This document shows, piece after piece, positions 46,293 to 55,223 of a stretch of DNA of 64,000 bases. How positions within the stretch are numbered: position 1 is the stretch's first letter; the number at the start of each line of letters is the position of its first letter. Source of the stretch: Bacteroidales bacterium. GTDB lineage: Bacteria; Bacteroidota; Bacteroidia; Bacteroidales; UBA1715. The notes under the pieces are model-generated. The model searched no databases. It was not told the DNA's origin and saw only the letters and a program-made list of their open reading frames with translations. The DNA is taken from the NCBI GenBank assembly GCA_016714605.1, contig JADKDL010000007.1, forward strand, positions 1-64,000, given 5' to 3'. Made by a program: the position numbers and the translations under genes.

Positions 46293-47690
46293 CTATAAAA
46301 ACTCTCTAGGGTCTGTTATTTTACCAGTTATTGCAACTGCTGCAGCTGTAAGTGGACTTACTAAAATAGTTCTAGAACCTGGACCTTGTCTGCCTTCAAA
46401 ATTTCTATTTGAGGTAGAAACACAATACTTACCTTTTGGAACTTTATCTTCGTTCATAGCAAGGCAAGAAGAGCATCCGGGTTGTCTAAACTGTATTCCT
46501 GCAGCTTCAAAAATTTTATCTAGACCTTCAGCAATAGCTTGTTTCTCAACTAATTTAGAACCTGGAACAATATACATATAAATATTGTCTGCTTTTTTTC
46601 TTCCTTTTACAATTGAAGCTACTTCTCTAAGATCTTCTATTCTACCATTAGTACAACTTCCTACGAAAATATAATCCATAGTTTTACCAAGAAGTTTTTC
46701 TCCCGGAGCAAAACCCATATATTCTAAAGCCTTACTATAGGTTTCTTTACCAGCACTATCTATGGTGTCAAGGGTTGGAATAGATTGTGAGATTTTCATA
46801 CCCATACCCGGATTTGTTCCGAATGTTAACATAGGCTCAATATCAGAAGCATTAAAAGTAAACTCTGTATCAAAAATTGCATCAGAATCAGACTTTAAGG
46901 TCTTCCAAAAAGCAACTGCTTTTGTAAAAGCATCTCCTTGTGGAGCATACTTTCTACCTTTTAAGTAATTAAATGTCGTTTCATCGGGAGCAATTATGCC
47001 ACCTCTAGCTCCAAGTTCGATGCTCATATTACACACCGTCATTCTAGCTTCCATTGATAAAGCTTCTATAGCAGAACCGGCATATTCAATAAAGTATCCT
47101 GTACCACCACTTGCTGTCAATTTTGACAATATATATAAAATTACATCTTTTGAAGTTACACCTTTACCAAGTTTGCCATCAACAGTTATTTTCATCTTTT
47201 TAGGTTTCGGCTGCAAAATACACTGACTAGCAAAAACCATTTCAATTTCACTAGTACCTACACCAAAAGCCACTGATCCAAAAGCACCGTGAGTTGAAGT
47301 ATGACTATCTCCACAAACCATGGTCATACCAGGTAAAGTATATCCAAGTTCTGGTCCTACTACGTGAACAATACCATTATTTTCATGTCCAAGACCATAA
47401 TAAGTAATATTGTTTTTTTCACAGTTTTCTTTTAATTTCTGAACTTGAAAAGCAGATAGTTGTTCTTTTATTGGTAAATGCTGATCTATTGTAGGTATAT
47501 TATGATCTGCCGTTGCAGTAGTCTGAGATGGTCTAAAAAGAGACACACCTCTTTGTTCCAATCCGGTAAAAGCCTGAGGACTTGTTACTTCATGGATAAA
47601 TTGTCTATCAATATACAATACGCTAGGTCCGCCATCAATTTGAGATATAACATGACTATCCCAAACTTTATCAAAAAGTGTTTTTCCCAT
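46293..47690 (-). CDS. leuC: 3-isopropylmalate dehydratase large subunit
   Basis: A 465-residue aconitase-family protein carrying the catalytic [4Fe-4S] cluster. Ligand cysteines lie in FVGSCTNGRIEDL and RQPGCSSCLAMNED, and the substrate loop GDSHTSTHGAFG is intact. The N-terminus GKTLFDKVWDSHV and the C-terminal STSNRNFEGRQGPGS are standard. It is 24 bases after leuA in the same operon. Confidence 0.97.
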   Translation of the reverse strand: MGKTLFDKVWDSHVISQIDGGPSVLYIDRQFIHEVTSPQAFTGLEQRGVSLFRPSQTTATADHNIPTIDQHLPIKEQLSAFQVQKLKENCEKNNITYYGLGHENNGIVHVVGPELGYTLPGMTMVCGDSHTSTHGAFGSVAFGVGTSEIEMVFASQCILQPKPKKMKITVDGKLGKGVTSKDVILYILSKLTASGGTGYFIEYAGSAIEALSMEARMTVCNMSIELGARGGIIAPDETTFNYLKGRKYAPQGDAFTKAVAFWKTLKSDSDAIFDTEFTFNASDIEPMLTFGTNPGMGMKISQSIPTLDTIDSAGKETYSKALEYMGFAPGEKLLGKTMDYIFVGSCTNGRIEDLREVASIVKGRKKADNIYMYIVPGSKLVEKQAIAEGLDKIFEAAGIQFRQPGCSSCLAMNEDKVPKGKYCVSTSNRNFEGRQGPGSRTILVSPLTAAAVAITGKITDPREFL

Positions 47691-47714
47691 TTATAATATA
47701 GATTTTAAAAATTA

Positions 47715-49211
47715 TTACTCTAAAATTTTACTTAATGCATCAACAAGCGACTCTACCGACGCTGTAACAATATCAGTATCAGCGCCAAAGCCATAATATG
47801 TTTTATTTTCACATTCAACTGTCACATTTACTTTACCAAAAGCTTCACTCCCACCATCAAAACCTTGAATAAGGAAATCATTTAAAGTTATTGGTTTCAA
47901 AAATATTTTCTTAACAGCGCTAAAAGCAGCATCAACCGGACCGTCGCCAAGTCCTGTTTCAGTCTTAACTTCGCCTTTAATATTTAAACTTACCGTTGCC
48001 GTTGGAATCATTGACTTGCCGCAAATAACTTGCAATGCTTCCAATTGAATGGCTTTGTCTCCTCTTCTAATTTCTTTTCCAACAAGAACAAGTAAATCTT
48101 CATCATTTATTTCTTTTTTCTTGTCAGCAAGTTTCAAGAACTCTTCATAGGTTTTATCAAGTTCCTCCCCTTTCAACTCATATCCTAAAAGAGTAACTCT
48201 ATGTTTCAAAGCAGCGCGACCACTTCTAGCTGTCAATACTATAGAAGACTCCTCGACACCAACATCTTTGGGGTCAATGATTTCGTAATTTTCTCTCATC
48301 TTGAGCACCCCATCTTGGTGAATACCAGATGAATGAGAAAAAGCATTTTTACCAACAATAGCTTTGTTGGCTTGAACAGGACTTTTCATTAATCTCTGAA
48401 TCAATCTACTTGTATTTAAGATTTTTGGCGATACAATATCAGTATGAATTCCTAATTTATGACTTTTTATAGCCATAACAACTTCTTCTAAAGCAGTATT
48501 TCCAGCTCTTTCTCCAACACCATTCATGGTAACTTCTACCTGTCTGGCACCATTTAACACCCCTGAAATAGAATTTGCAGTAGCCATTCCCAAATCATTA
48601 TGACAGTGAGTTGATAAAATTGCTCTATCAACATTAGACACATTGTCAATTAGATATTTAATTTTCGCACCATACTCATGAGGTAAACAATATCCGGTAG
48701 TATCAGGAATATTCACAACAGTAGCACCTGCTTTAATTACAGCTTCAACAACTCTTGCTAAATACTCATTTTCAGTACGTCCGGCATCTTCACAATAAAA
48801 TTCTACATCTTCAACAAAACTTTTTGCATATTTAACAGCATCTATTGCTCTTAAAATAATTTCGTCTTGATTAGATTTTAACTTATAATTTATATGATAG
48901 AAAGATGTACCTATACCAGTATGAATTCTAGCTCTTTTAGCAAATTTGAGGGCATCGGCAGCTACTTCAATATCTTTTTTCACTGCTCTTGTCAGACCAC
49001 AAATAATTGGACGACTCACTGCTTTTGAGATTTCTTCAACTGATTTAAAATCTTCCGGACTAGAAATTGGGAATCCAGCTTCTATTATATCTACACCTAA
49101 TTCTTCTAGAGCTTTAGCAACTTCAATTTTCTCAACCATATTTAGCTGGTTTCCAGGCGCTTGCTCTCCATCTCTAAGCGTAGTATCAAATATAAATACC
49201 TTATTACTCAT
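47715..49211 (-). CDS. leuA: 2-isopropylmalate synthase
   Basis: A 498-residue enzyme condensing acetyl-CoA with 2-oxoisovalerate, the first leucine-specific step. The HMGL-like catalytic barrel has DTTLRDGEQAPGNQ, the metal ligands in STHCHNDLGMATAN and VTMNGVGERAGNTALEEV. The C-terminal LeuA dimer domain (about 365-498) is the leucine feedback site and is complete. First gene of leuACD, controlled by the leader between 49235 and 49361. Confidence 0.96.
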   Translation of the reverse strand: MSNKVFIFDTTLRDGEQAPGNQLNMVEKIEVAKALEELGVDIIEAGFPISSPEDFKSVEEISKAVSRPIICGLTRAVKKDIEVAADALKFAKRARIHTGIGTSFYHINYKLKSNQDEIILRAIDAVKYAKSFVEDVEFYCEDAGRTENEYLARVVEAVIKAGATVVNIPDTTGYCLPHEYGAKIKYLIDNVSNVDRAILSTHCHNDLGMATANSISGVLNGARQVEVTMNGVGERAGNTALEEVVMAIKSHKLGIHTDIVSPKILNTSRLIQRLMKSPVQANKAIVGKNAFSHSSGIHQDGVLKMRENYEIIDPKDVGVEESSIVLTARSGRAALKHRVTLLGYELKGEELDKTYEEFLKLADKKKEINDEDLLVLVGKEIRRGDKAIQLEALQVICGKSMIPTATVSLNIKGEVKTETGLGDGPVDAAFSAVKKIFLKPITLNDFLIQGFDGGSEAFGKVNVTVECENKTYYGFGADTDIVTASVESLVDALSKILE

Positions 49212-49234
49212 TACTTGAATTTATTAATTTTACG

Positions 49235-49313
49235 AAAAAAAAATACCCTCTCAGACTATTCTAAGAGGGTATACAACATATATTTTATAAATATGATAAG
49301 CCTGTACCCTCTT
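49235..49313 (-). promoter_or_regulatory. leuA transcription attenuator: mutually exclusive antiterminator and terminator
   Basis: On the minus strand, in RNA order: segment A AAGAGGGUA (49313-49305) directly follows the leader stop codon; segment B contains UACCCUCUU (49271-49263); segment C AGAGGGUAU (49251-49243) is followed by nine U (49243-49235). B:C (9 bp) is an intrinsic terminator 24 bases before leuA. A:B (9 bp) is the alternative antiterminator that destroys it. A and C share the same core. A ribosome resting at the leader stop covers A and permits termination; one stalled on the Leu codons leaves A free. Confidence 0.8.
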
Positions 49314-49361
49314 CTAAAAAGAGAGCAGCAAAATTATCGCTATTTTATTGAATTTTATCAT
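49314..49361 (-). CDS. leu operon leader peptide
   Basis: A 15-residue ORF, MIKFNKIAIILLLSF, whose codons 9-13 are ATA ATT TTG CTG CTC (Ile-Ile-Leu-Leu-Leu). It ends immediately before antiterminator segment A. The Leu codons are not TTA, the codon expected to be most common in so AT-rich a genome, so stalling on them should respond readily to low charged tRNA-Leu. The form is that of classical branched-chain amino acid leader peptides. It has not been seen expressed; the call rests on codon content and position relative to the hairpins. Confidence 0.78.
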   Translation of the reverse strand: MIKFNKIAIILLLSF

Positions 49362-49416
49362 TTTTACTTTCAAAGTTTTATAATTGGTCTTATTTATTAT
49401 ATAATCCTTACAAAAA

Positions 49417-49857
49417 TTATTGCTCCACATAAGAAAGAATTGCTGCTGCGCAACCTTCATTACCATCCTGAAAAGAGATGAAAATATAATAAACACCTGT
49501 CTTTGAACAATCTAGCTTAAATTCGCTAAATAATTTCCCGGTTGACATATTTAAAGAGCTACCAAGCAATCTACTTGTGTCATACAATTGAATAATTGCT
49601 TTACCATCATATTCAGGAGCATCACAGACACTAAACTTATAGGTTGTACCTTTGTTTAGCACCACAGATATTCTCTGAACCGGAGCTGGTTTATTCTTTT
49701 CAGCCTTTTCTAGCTTTACTCTAAAATCTTTCAAATATGTAGCATCGCCAATGTCTGAAGCGCAATTATCAACAAGTTCATCTCCACACTGACCAAAAGC
49801 GAAACTGCTAACTAAGAATAAGACTAAAGATAATATTATTACATTACTTCTTTTCAT
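49417..49857 (-). CDS. Secreted cysteine-containing protein of unknown function
   Basis: A 146-residue protein with a signal peptide (MKRSNVIILSLVLFLVSSFA, cleavage near FGQ). The mature part has five cysteines (QCGDELVDNCASD, FSVCDAPEYDG, LDCSKTG, EGCAAAILSYVEQ) and a beta-sandwich feel: ISVVLNKGTTYKFSV, KAIIQLYDTSRLLGS, TGVYYIFISFQDG. That last pattern is like the PPC-type domain of exported proteins. Family not identified. It follows the lipoprotein gene by 59 bases on the same strand. Confidence 0.65.
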   Translation of the reverse strand: MKRSNVIILSLVLFLVSSFAFGQCGDELVDNCASDIGDATYLKDFRVKLEKAEKNKPAPVQRISVVLNKGTTYKFSVCDAPEYDGKAIIQLYDTSRLLGSSLNMSTGKLFSEFKLDCSKTGVYYIFISFQDGNEGCAAAILSYVEQ

Positions 49858-49916
49858 GGTATAAAGATATTAAATATCTACAATAAACAGCTTAATTTGT
49901 TATTTTTTTCTTTGTA

Positions 49917-50858
49917 TTATTTCTTAATTACCAAATTACGAACTCTAGCAGTAACTTCAATAATTTTTTCCATTTGACCTTCTGGTATAGTAACCGTCTG
50001 TTTGTCATTTTGCTTAATAATCAACTCACCTTTATCATTTTCAATCATTTCAGGCTCACCCATTTCTACAGCTATTTTTATAGGATCAAATGCACTTTTA
50101 ATTTCTTCAAAATAACCTATTAGTTCGCCAAAACCCGGTTCGTTATTATAAACTTTTAATACAATTATTAAATCGTTTAACGAAATTTTTTGTTCTGCAA
50201 TTCTTTCATTTATTTCCTTAGTCTTAACTTTATCAGCAACCTGTGTCGCCAAAAATAGACCTTCTATCCAAACCCCTGCTACCATTAGAGTACTGGCATT
50301 ACTTCTATTACTCTCTCTCAGATATCTATCCATCTTATTGAAACTAGAAGTAGATATATACATCAATGAATCTAAATTTTCATTATTTGAAGCAAGTCTT
50401 TTTAACGTTGAAAAATCAAAAAACTGACCAATTTTTAAAGCTTCTGTAAGTTTTTTAATCGTAGTAATATGGTTAATAATTAATGAAGTCTTATTATACA
50501 TATTTAAGTAACCTAAATCTGCACCATAAACTCCTAGATTAAGTGCTTTATCGAATGTAGAATTATATTTATCTACTAAATCAGGATCGCTTAGATAATC
50601 TTTTGAAAATGGAACACCTGCTTTTTTAATTAAAGCTGCCATTTCTATAGGTGAAGACACATTTTGAACCAAATCGTCAATAACTGCTTGACCAACTTGT
50701 TTCATTTTCTGGGTTGGAGCATTTTTAACTGAATCAGGTATTTCTAATGTACTATCTTCCTCGCCGCCTCCAGAGCAAGCTGAAAGTATTAATACACTAA
50801 ATAATACATAAATAACTTTAAATAATACCGAGTTTGCTGTTAATTTCATCGATTTCAA
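49917..50858 (-). CDS. Lipoprotein of unknown function
   Basis: A 313-residue lipoprotein. The signal VIYVLFSVLILSAC ends in the lipobox L-S-A-C, followed by SGGGEEDS, a sequence that favours the outer membrane in this phylum. The body is almost wholly helical (QKMKQVGQAVIDDLVQNV, IKKAGVPFSKDYLSDPDLVD, LIINHITTIKKLTEALKIGQ and similar). I recognise the type from Bacteroidota genomes but know of no function. It has its own full promoter, 164 bases downstream of the ABC gene, so it may be co-regulated with or separate from the signalling operon. Confidence 0.75.
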   Translation of the reverse strand: MKSMKLTANSVLFKVIYVLFSVLILSACSGGGEEDSTLEIPDSVKNAPTQKMKQVGQAVIDDLVQNVSSPIEMAALIKKAGVPFSKDYLSDPDLVDKYNSTFDKALNLGVYGADLGYLNMYNKTSLIINHITTIKKLTEALKIGQFFDFSTLKRLASNNENLDSLMYISTSSFNKMDRYLRESNRSNASTLMVAGVWIEGLFLATQVADKVKTKEINERIAEQKISLNDLIIVLKVYNNEPGFGELIGYFEEIKSAFDPIKIAVEMGEPEMIENDKGELIIKQNDKQTVTIPEGQMEKIIEVTARVRNLVIKK

Positions 50859-50981
50859 TTTTTTAATTTTCTTATTACGTTTGTTGTCTCTTTATTAAAA
50901 TCCGCTATTACAGACAAATCACTTACTTTTTGAAATTAATTTTCTTACAACTTTTTAAATAATTCATTCTAAATTAATAAA

Positions 50982-51011
50982 CAAAAATAGAAACAATTAA
51001 TAAATTCCAAA
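50982..51011 (-). promoter_or_regulatory. Promoter of the lipoprotein gene
   Basis: TTTG (51008-51011, minus strand), 18 bases, then TATTTTTG (50982-50989): both boxes match the Bacteroidota consensus. It lies in the gap just after the ABC gene stop and 123 bases before the lipoprotein start. Confidence 0.7.
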
Positions 51012-51022
51012 ATAATCTACTG

Positions 51023-54000
51023 TTATTTTTTTTTCTTTAAAAGATTTAATGCTTTTGGAATAGCTATTTTAGGGATTGATTTTTTTATTTTAGCTAGTTT
51101 TTCACTTGAAATTTTACTAAAAAACATACTTACAGTCCCAAACCCTTCAATCATTTTCAAAAGTAATTCAAAATAAAGCAATATATAAAACAATAAGGTA
51201 AATATCCACAATATCACAATATTAAACCAAAATGTTTCATAATAGACTCCCATAAAATATTTTTTAGGAGAAAACAAATGCGACCTGAAACCAATTTTTC
51301 CGGTATCATCAGGATCAAGGAATACAGGATCTATCTGCTGAATTATTCTTCCGTCGTATACTAAAATTTTATTCTTTTCATAAATGTTTTTAACAATCTC
51401 ACCTATTGATTCATTTTGAAATTTATTTTTTTGTTGATTATAAAAATTCTCACCATATTTCTCAATATAAAACTGAAGATTTCTTTCCTTAATTTCATAT
51501 GCACTTTGAAATTGCTCTGTGTAATATTCATTAAGCCTATCAAGATATTGTCTTGTTTCAAAAGCAACAACTTCGTCAAAATCTTTAGTGTTTAATTTAT
51601 TATAAAATTCAAATTCAACCCCTTTAGCTTTTCTTAACTGAATACCTATTTCGTTACTAAGTAATTTTAAACGCGAATTATTTTCAATTTCAATACTATC
51701 TGTCTTCTTTTCAGTAAATGTTTTTTCTATGTTATCTAGCTCTTCAATCAAAGTAGGAATATAGTATACTTTTTTAAAATCTGCATCACTCTCAAGTTTT
51801 TCAATTTTATAAAAGTTTTTTGAAAGTTCATTATTTTTAAATTGATGCACCATTAAAGCTTCATAAGCCCACTTAGAAGGCATCAATTCGGCAATTATAG
51901 GCACCTTACCTACCGATGATATTGATCTGTTTAACTTGTCAAAAGTAAACATTGCGCCTCCCAACGCCATCATAGGAATCATAACTATTGGAATTAATAT
52001 ATAGATAGTTACGGCGGAATTAAATGATTGTGAAATATTTAAACCTATCATACCTGCCAATATGAAGGTAGAAAAGAGACAAAACCAAAATTCAAAAAAC
52101 ATACCATGACACCTCCAATAAACTGTTGCCAATGAGTGTAAATAGAAAGGCTTGAACTGCAAAAATTATTGTAAGAATAATGATTTTTGAAAACAAATAA
52201 CTTGATCTACTTAGATTAAGAAATTTTTCTCTTTTTAGTATCTTTCTATCTTTAAAAATTTCTTCAGCACTCACTGTTAAACCCAAAAATAGGGCAACAA
52301 CTATTGACATAAATATATATCGCGGAAAATTTTCATTGTCTCTGAAGATATAAACATCAGAATTTGGATCAGCAATATAACGAATTAAATACGATAAAAT
52401 AAAACCTAATGTAGGAGCTTCTAAAAGGTTCAAAATCACATACTGTGTATTACTAACCTTTGACAATGAATCTCTTGTAAGATAAATAAGAAATTGCTTA
52501 ACCCACCTTGGAATATTAAGCGTTTTTGGTGGTGGTTCATTTATATCAGAAATTTTATCAACTTTTACTTTATTTTCATAAAGATTTTCCCATTCAGTAG
52601 GTTTTACTTTTCTATGGTCTGTATATTTTCCAAATTCATCAACAACTTTAGCTTCAACTATATTGAATATAATTTCAGGATTTACGCTTCCACAAGTTGG
52701 GCATTCTCCTACTCGCTATTTATTTGATTGTCTGCTGTTTTGAAATACGATACAGCTTCTATCGGATTTCCATAATAGATAAGGTAACCTCCAGTATCAA
52801 GTATTACCATTTTATCAAACATTTTGTATATGTCTGACGATGGTTGATGGATAACGACAAATATAAGTTTCCCTTTCAACGTTAATTCCCGAAGCAAATC
52901 CATCACATTCTCGGAATCTCTGGAAGACAAGCCCGAAGTAGGTTCATCTACAAACAATATAGATGGTTCCCTAATAAGTTCTAGGGCTATATTCAATCTT
53001 TTACGTTGACCGCCACTAATCATTTTATTTAAAGGCGAACCAACTTTCAAATGTTTTCTCTCAAAAAGTCCTAAATTCCTAAGTGTTTTATCTACTAAAT
53101 CAGAAAGTTCCTTTTCCGTTTTGTCTTTAAAACACAATTTTGCGCTATAAAATAAATTCTGAAAAACAGTAAGTTCTTCTATAAGTAAGTCATCTTGAGG
53201 AATGTATCCAATAACCCCTTCAATGCGTTGTTTATCATTATGTAAATCAACACCATTGATTAATACATTTCCAGAAGATGGTGTTGTAAGACCAGACAAT
53301 ACATTCATTAATGTAGTTTTGCCAGCACCACTCGCACCCATTATACCAACTAGTTTACCCTGTTCCTCAGATAAACTAATATCTCTTAAACCTACTCCAC
53401 CATTAGGGAAAGTAAAAAATAGGTTATTCACATTAAATGAAATTTTAGCAGAATCGCTATCCGCTAAATAATGAGAAACAACATCACTATAATAAATAGG
53501 TTTACCCTTGGGCAATTTAATTGTACTTCCAGGAGCAAATAGATAAATTCTTTTATTATCTAGCACTAAACCATTAAGTGAAACTACCTGAATTCCAGTA
53601 TATTTCAAAAAATAAAGTTCACAGCTTTTAATTCTCAACAGAGAAATATCTTCATCTGTTTCTTCTGTTTTTATAAATTTACTAAGTGAATTGGTATTCT
53701 CCTTACTACTAACGATAAGAATGTTTTCGAAATCGAGTTTTTGTGCTTCTTTCTCAATAACGAAAGTGCTAATATCAGAAAATTCTTCTTTCGAAATATT
53801 AAATACCTCAGCTACAGTATTTATAATAGCCATTCTTTGATCAGAGAAATTCCTGTCAGCATTAACAAGCTCGAAAAGCCTAACTAATACAACTACTTTC
53901 TGATTTGCACTTAGCGTTTTATTAATTTTTTACAAAGACCAAGAATTCTAACAGAGTCTTTTACTGAAGTGAGTTTTTTTTCATCACCTTCAGACTGTTT

Positions 54001-54177
54001 TTCGCCAACTCCTGCTTTTTTCTTAAAGTAAGCTAAGTACTCTTCTACTTTCTCAGAATTTAATTGAGAAATTAGAAATGAATGTACATACTCCACTTCA
54101 TTATCCATCACGCCTTCATCTTGTTTGGCTATGATGGCAAAAAACTGCATTAAGGCATCTAGAATTTCTTCACTCAT
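51023..54177 (-). CDS. TerB-like domain fused to an ABCG-type ABC transporter; three frameshifts
   Basis: About 1051 residues once three single-base shifts are corrected (53926-53931, near 52713, near 52108). Order: a TerB-like helical domain (1-145: MSEEILDALMQFFAIIAKQD, RLFELVNADRNFSD), a forkhead-associated-like stretch with NGLVLDNKRIYLFAPGS, then an ATPase with Walker A GASGAGKTT, signature ISGGQRKRLN, Walker B SILFVDEPTSG and HQPSSDIY. A single CPTCG knuckle follows (VGECPTCGSVNPE), then an ABC-2 membrane part with about six helices. Between helices 5 and 6 there is a large charged domain of about 180 residues. The fusion is a half-transporter that should dimerise. Substrate unknown. 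Last gene of the Che/Sia-like operon, 21 bases after siaC. Confidence 0.85.
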
Positions 54178-54198
54178 CTTTGCATATTTAAAGCGACC

Positions 54199-54579
54199 CT
54201 ACAGGGTGTATGAAATTTTCTCAAAAGGAACTTCAACAATATCAGAATACTCTTCACCGGCTTCAGCCATATCCTCATCATCTTCCGGATAGAACCATTT
54301 AATAAGTACTTCTGCTCCTGCTTCAGTAATCTCCTCAAATTTAAGAAGGATATCAAGAATTAGTTTTGAAGATGCTGTATTGAAATAAACCAATTTAAAT
54401 GTTACAATTGTTTGTTCATTAGGACCTTCAGCATATTCTGATAACCAATCCAAAATAGGTTCATAAAAAGCATTTACATCTTCTGGCAGAGATCTACCTG
54501 TAAACTCAAAAACTCCTGCTTTTTTATCTAAAGTTATACTAGGAGTATCGTCTGTACCTTGCAATTTAATTACTTCCAT
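54199..54579 (-). CDS. SiaC-family (DUF1987) regulatory phosphoprotein
   Basis: A 126-residue protein matching the SiaC/DUF1987 family: SITLDKKAGVFEFTGRSLPE, FYEPILDWLSEYAEGP, FKLVYFNTASSKLILDILL, WFYPEDDEDMAEAGEEYSDI. In Pseudomonas aeruginosa SiaC is phosphorylated by SiaB and dephosphorylated by SiaA; only the unmodified form activates the diguanylate cyclase SiaD. The residues around the phosphorylated Thr (YFNTASSK) are conserved here. It lies between the siaB-like gene and the TerB-ABC gene with 21-base gaps. No siaD is present, so its target must differ or be encoded elsewhere. Confidence 0.88.
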   Translation of the reverse strand: MEVIKLQGTDDTPSITLDKKAGVFEFTGRSLPEDVNAFYEPILDWLSEYAEGPNEQTIVTFKLVYFNTASSKLILDILLKFEEITEAGAEVLIKWFYPEDDEDMAEAGEEYSDIVEVPFEKISYTL

Positions 54580-54600
54580 ATAGTTATAGTTTAAAAATTT

Positions 54601-55188
54601 TTATTCTCTTGAAATTTTAGATGTTAGAATAAAGAAGGCGTGTTTTTCGTCAATTTCTAAAAAATTAAACTCCAGATTTCTTCCTGTTTTTCTAACAATA
54701 TCAATAAAACCGAGACCGGCACCTCCTTTGTCAGAAAGCCTACCTTCTCTAATTTGTTGTTTATAAAGGTCTTTAAGACCTTCTTTGTCCATGCCGTTAA
54801 TTCTCTCAAGTATTTCGGAGAGTCCTGCTTGTTTTTCTTTAGTTATTACATTTCCAGTAGTAACCAAATACTCATCTTTATCTTTGGCTACAAGAAAGAC
54901 ACCTCTACCTACCGTAGAAACTTCATTTGATAGTGGATCTGCATGTTTACTAATATTTTGCAAACATTCAACCATAACATGAAATACCTTTTTTTGTACA
55001 GAATTAGATTCTTCTTCAAGTGCCATATTTGACTCTGTAAGCGAAGTAAATGCTTTAGTTATCTGGTGCGTAATTTCACCCTGATAAACAAGACTAACTC
55101 TGTTGGCAGCCATAGATCGATAAAAATCATAGACATAATTCAAGAACTCTTGAATTGTCGAAATTTTATACGTTGAAAAATCTACCAT
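54601..55188 (-). CDS. SiaB-family protein kinase (GHKL fold)
   Basis: A 195-residue kinase of the SiaB/DUF6272 type. It has a SpoIIAB-like ATP site with N-box VMVECLQNISKHAD and G-box DKGGAGLGFIDIVRKTG, and lacks a phospho-acceptor His, so it should phosphorylate Ser/Thr of a partner. The adjacent siaC-like product is the obvious substrate. The start MVDFSTYKIS at 55188 is 35 bases after the phosphatase gene. In the P. aeruginosa system this kinase opposes a PP2C phosphatase, which is exactly the upstream gene here. Confidence 0.85.
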   Translation of the reverse strand: MVDFSTYKISTIQEFLNYVYDFYRSMAANRVSLVYQGEITHQITKAFTSLTESNMALEEESNSVQKKVFHVMVECLQNISKHADPLSNEVSTVGRGVFLVAKDKDEYLVTTGNVITKEKQAGLSEILERINGMDKEGLKDLYKQQIREGRLSDKGGAGLGFIDIVRKTGRNLEFNFLEIDEKHAFFILTSKISRE

Positions 55189-55223
55189 TACCTTTTACTT
55201 TTAAATTATTTGGAACAATATAA

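Noticed and set aside
49371..49378. AAACTTTG (minus strand) as the leu operon promoter
   Set aside because: It lacks the TA of the -7 box and has no -33 partner; the leu promoter position remains undetermined and may lie in or before the upstream gene.
49865..49880. AGATATT/AATATCT dyad between the lipoprotein and cysteine-containing protein genes
   Set aside because: Short and AT-only; expected by chance in this base composition.
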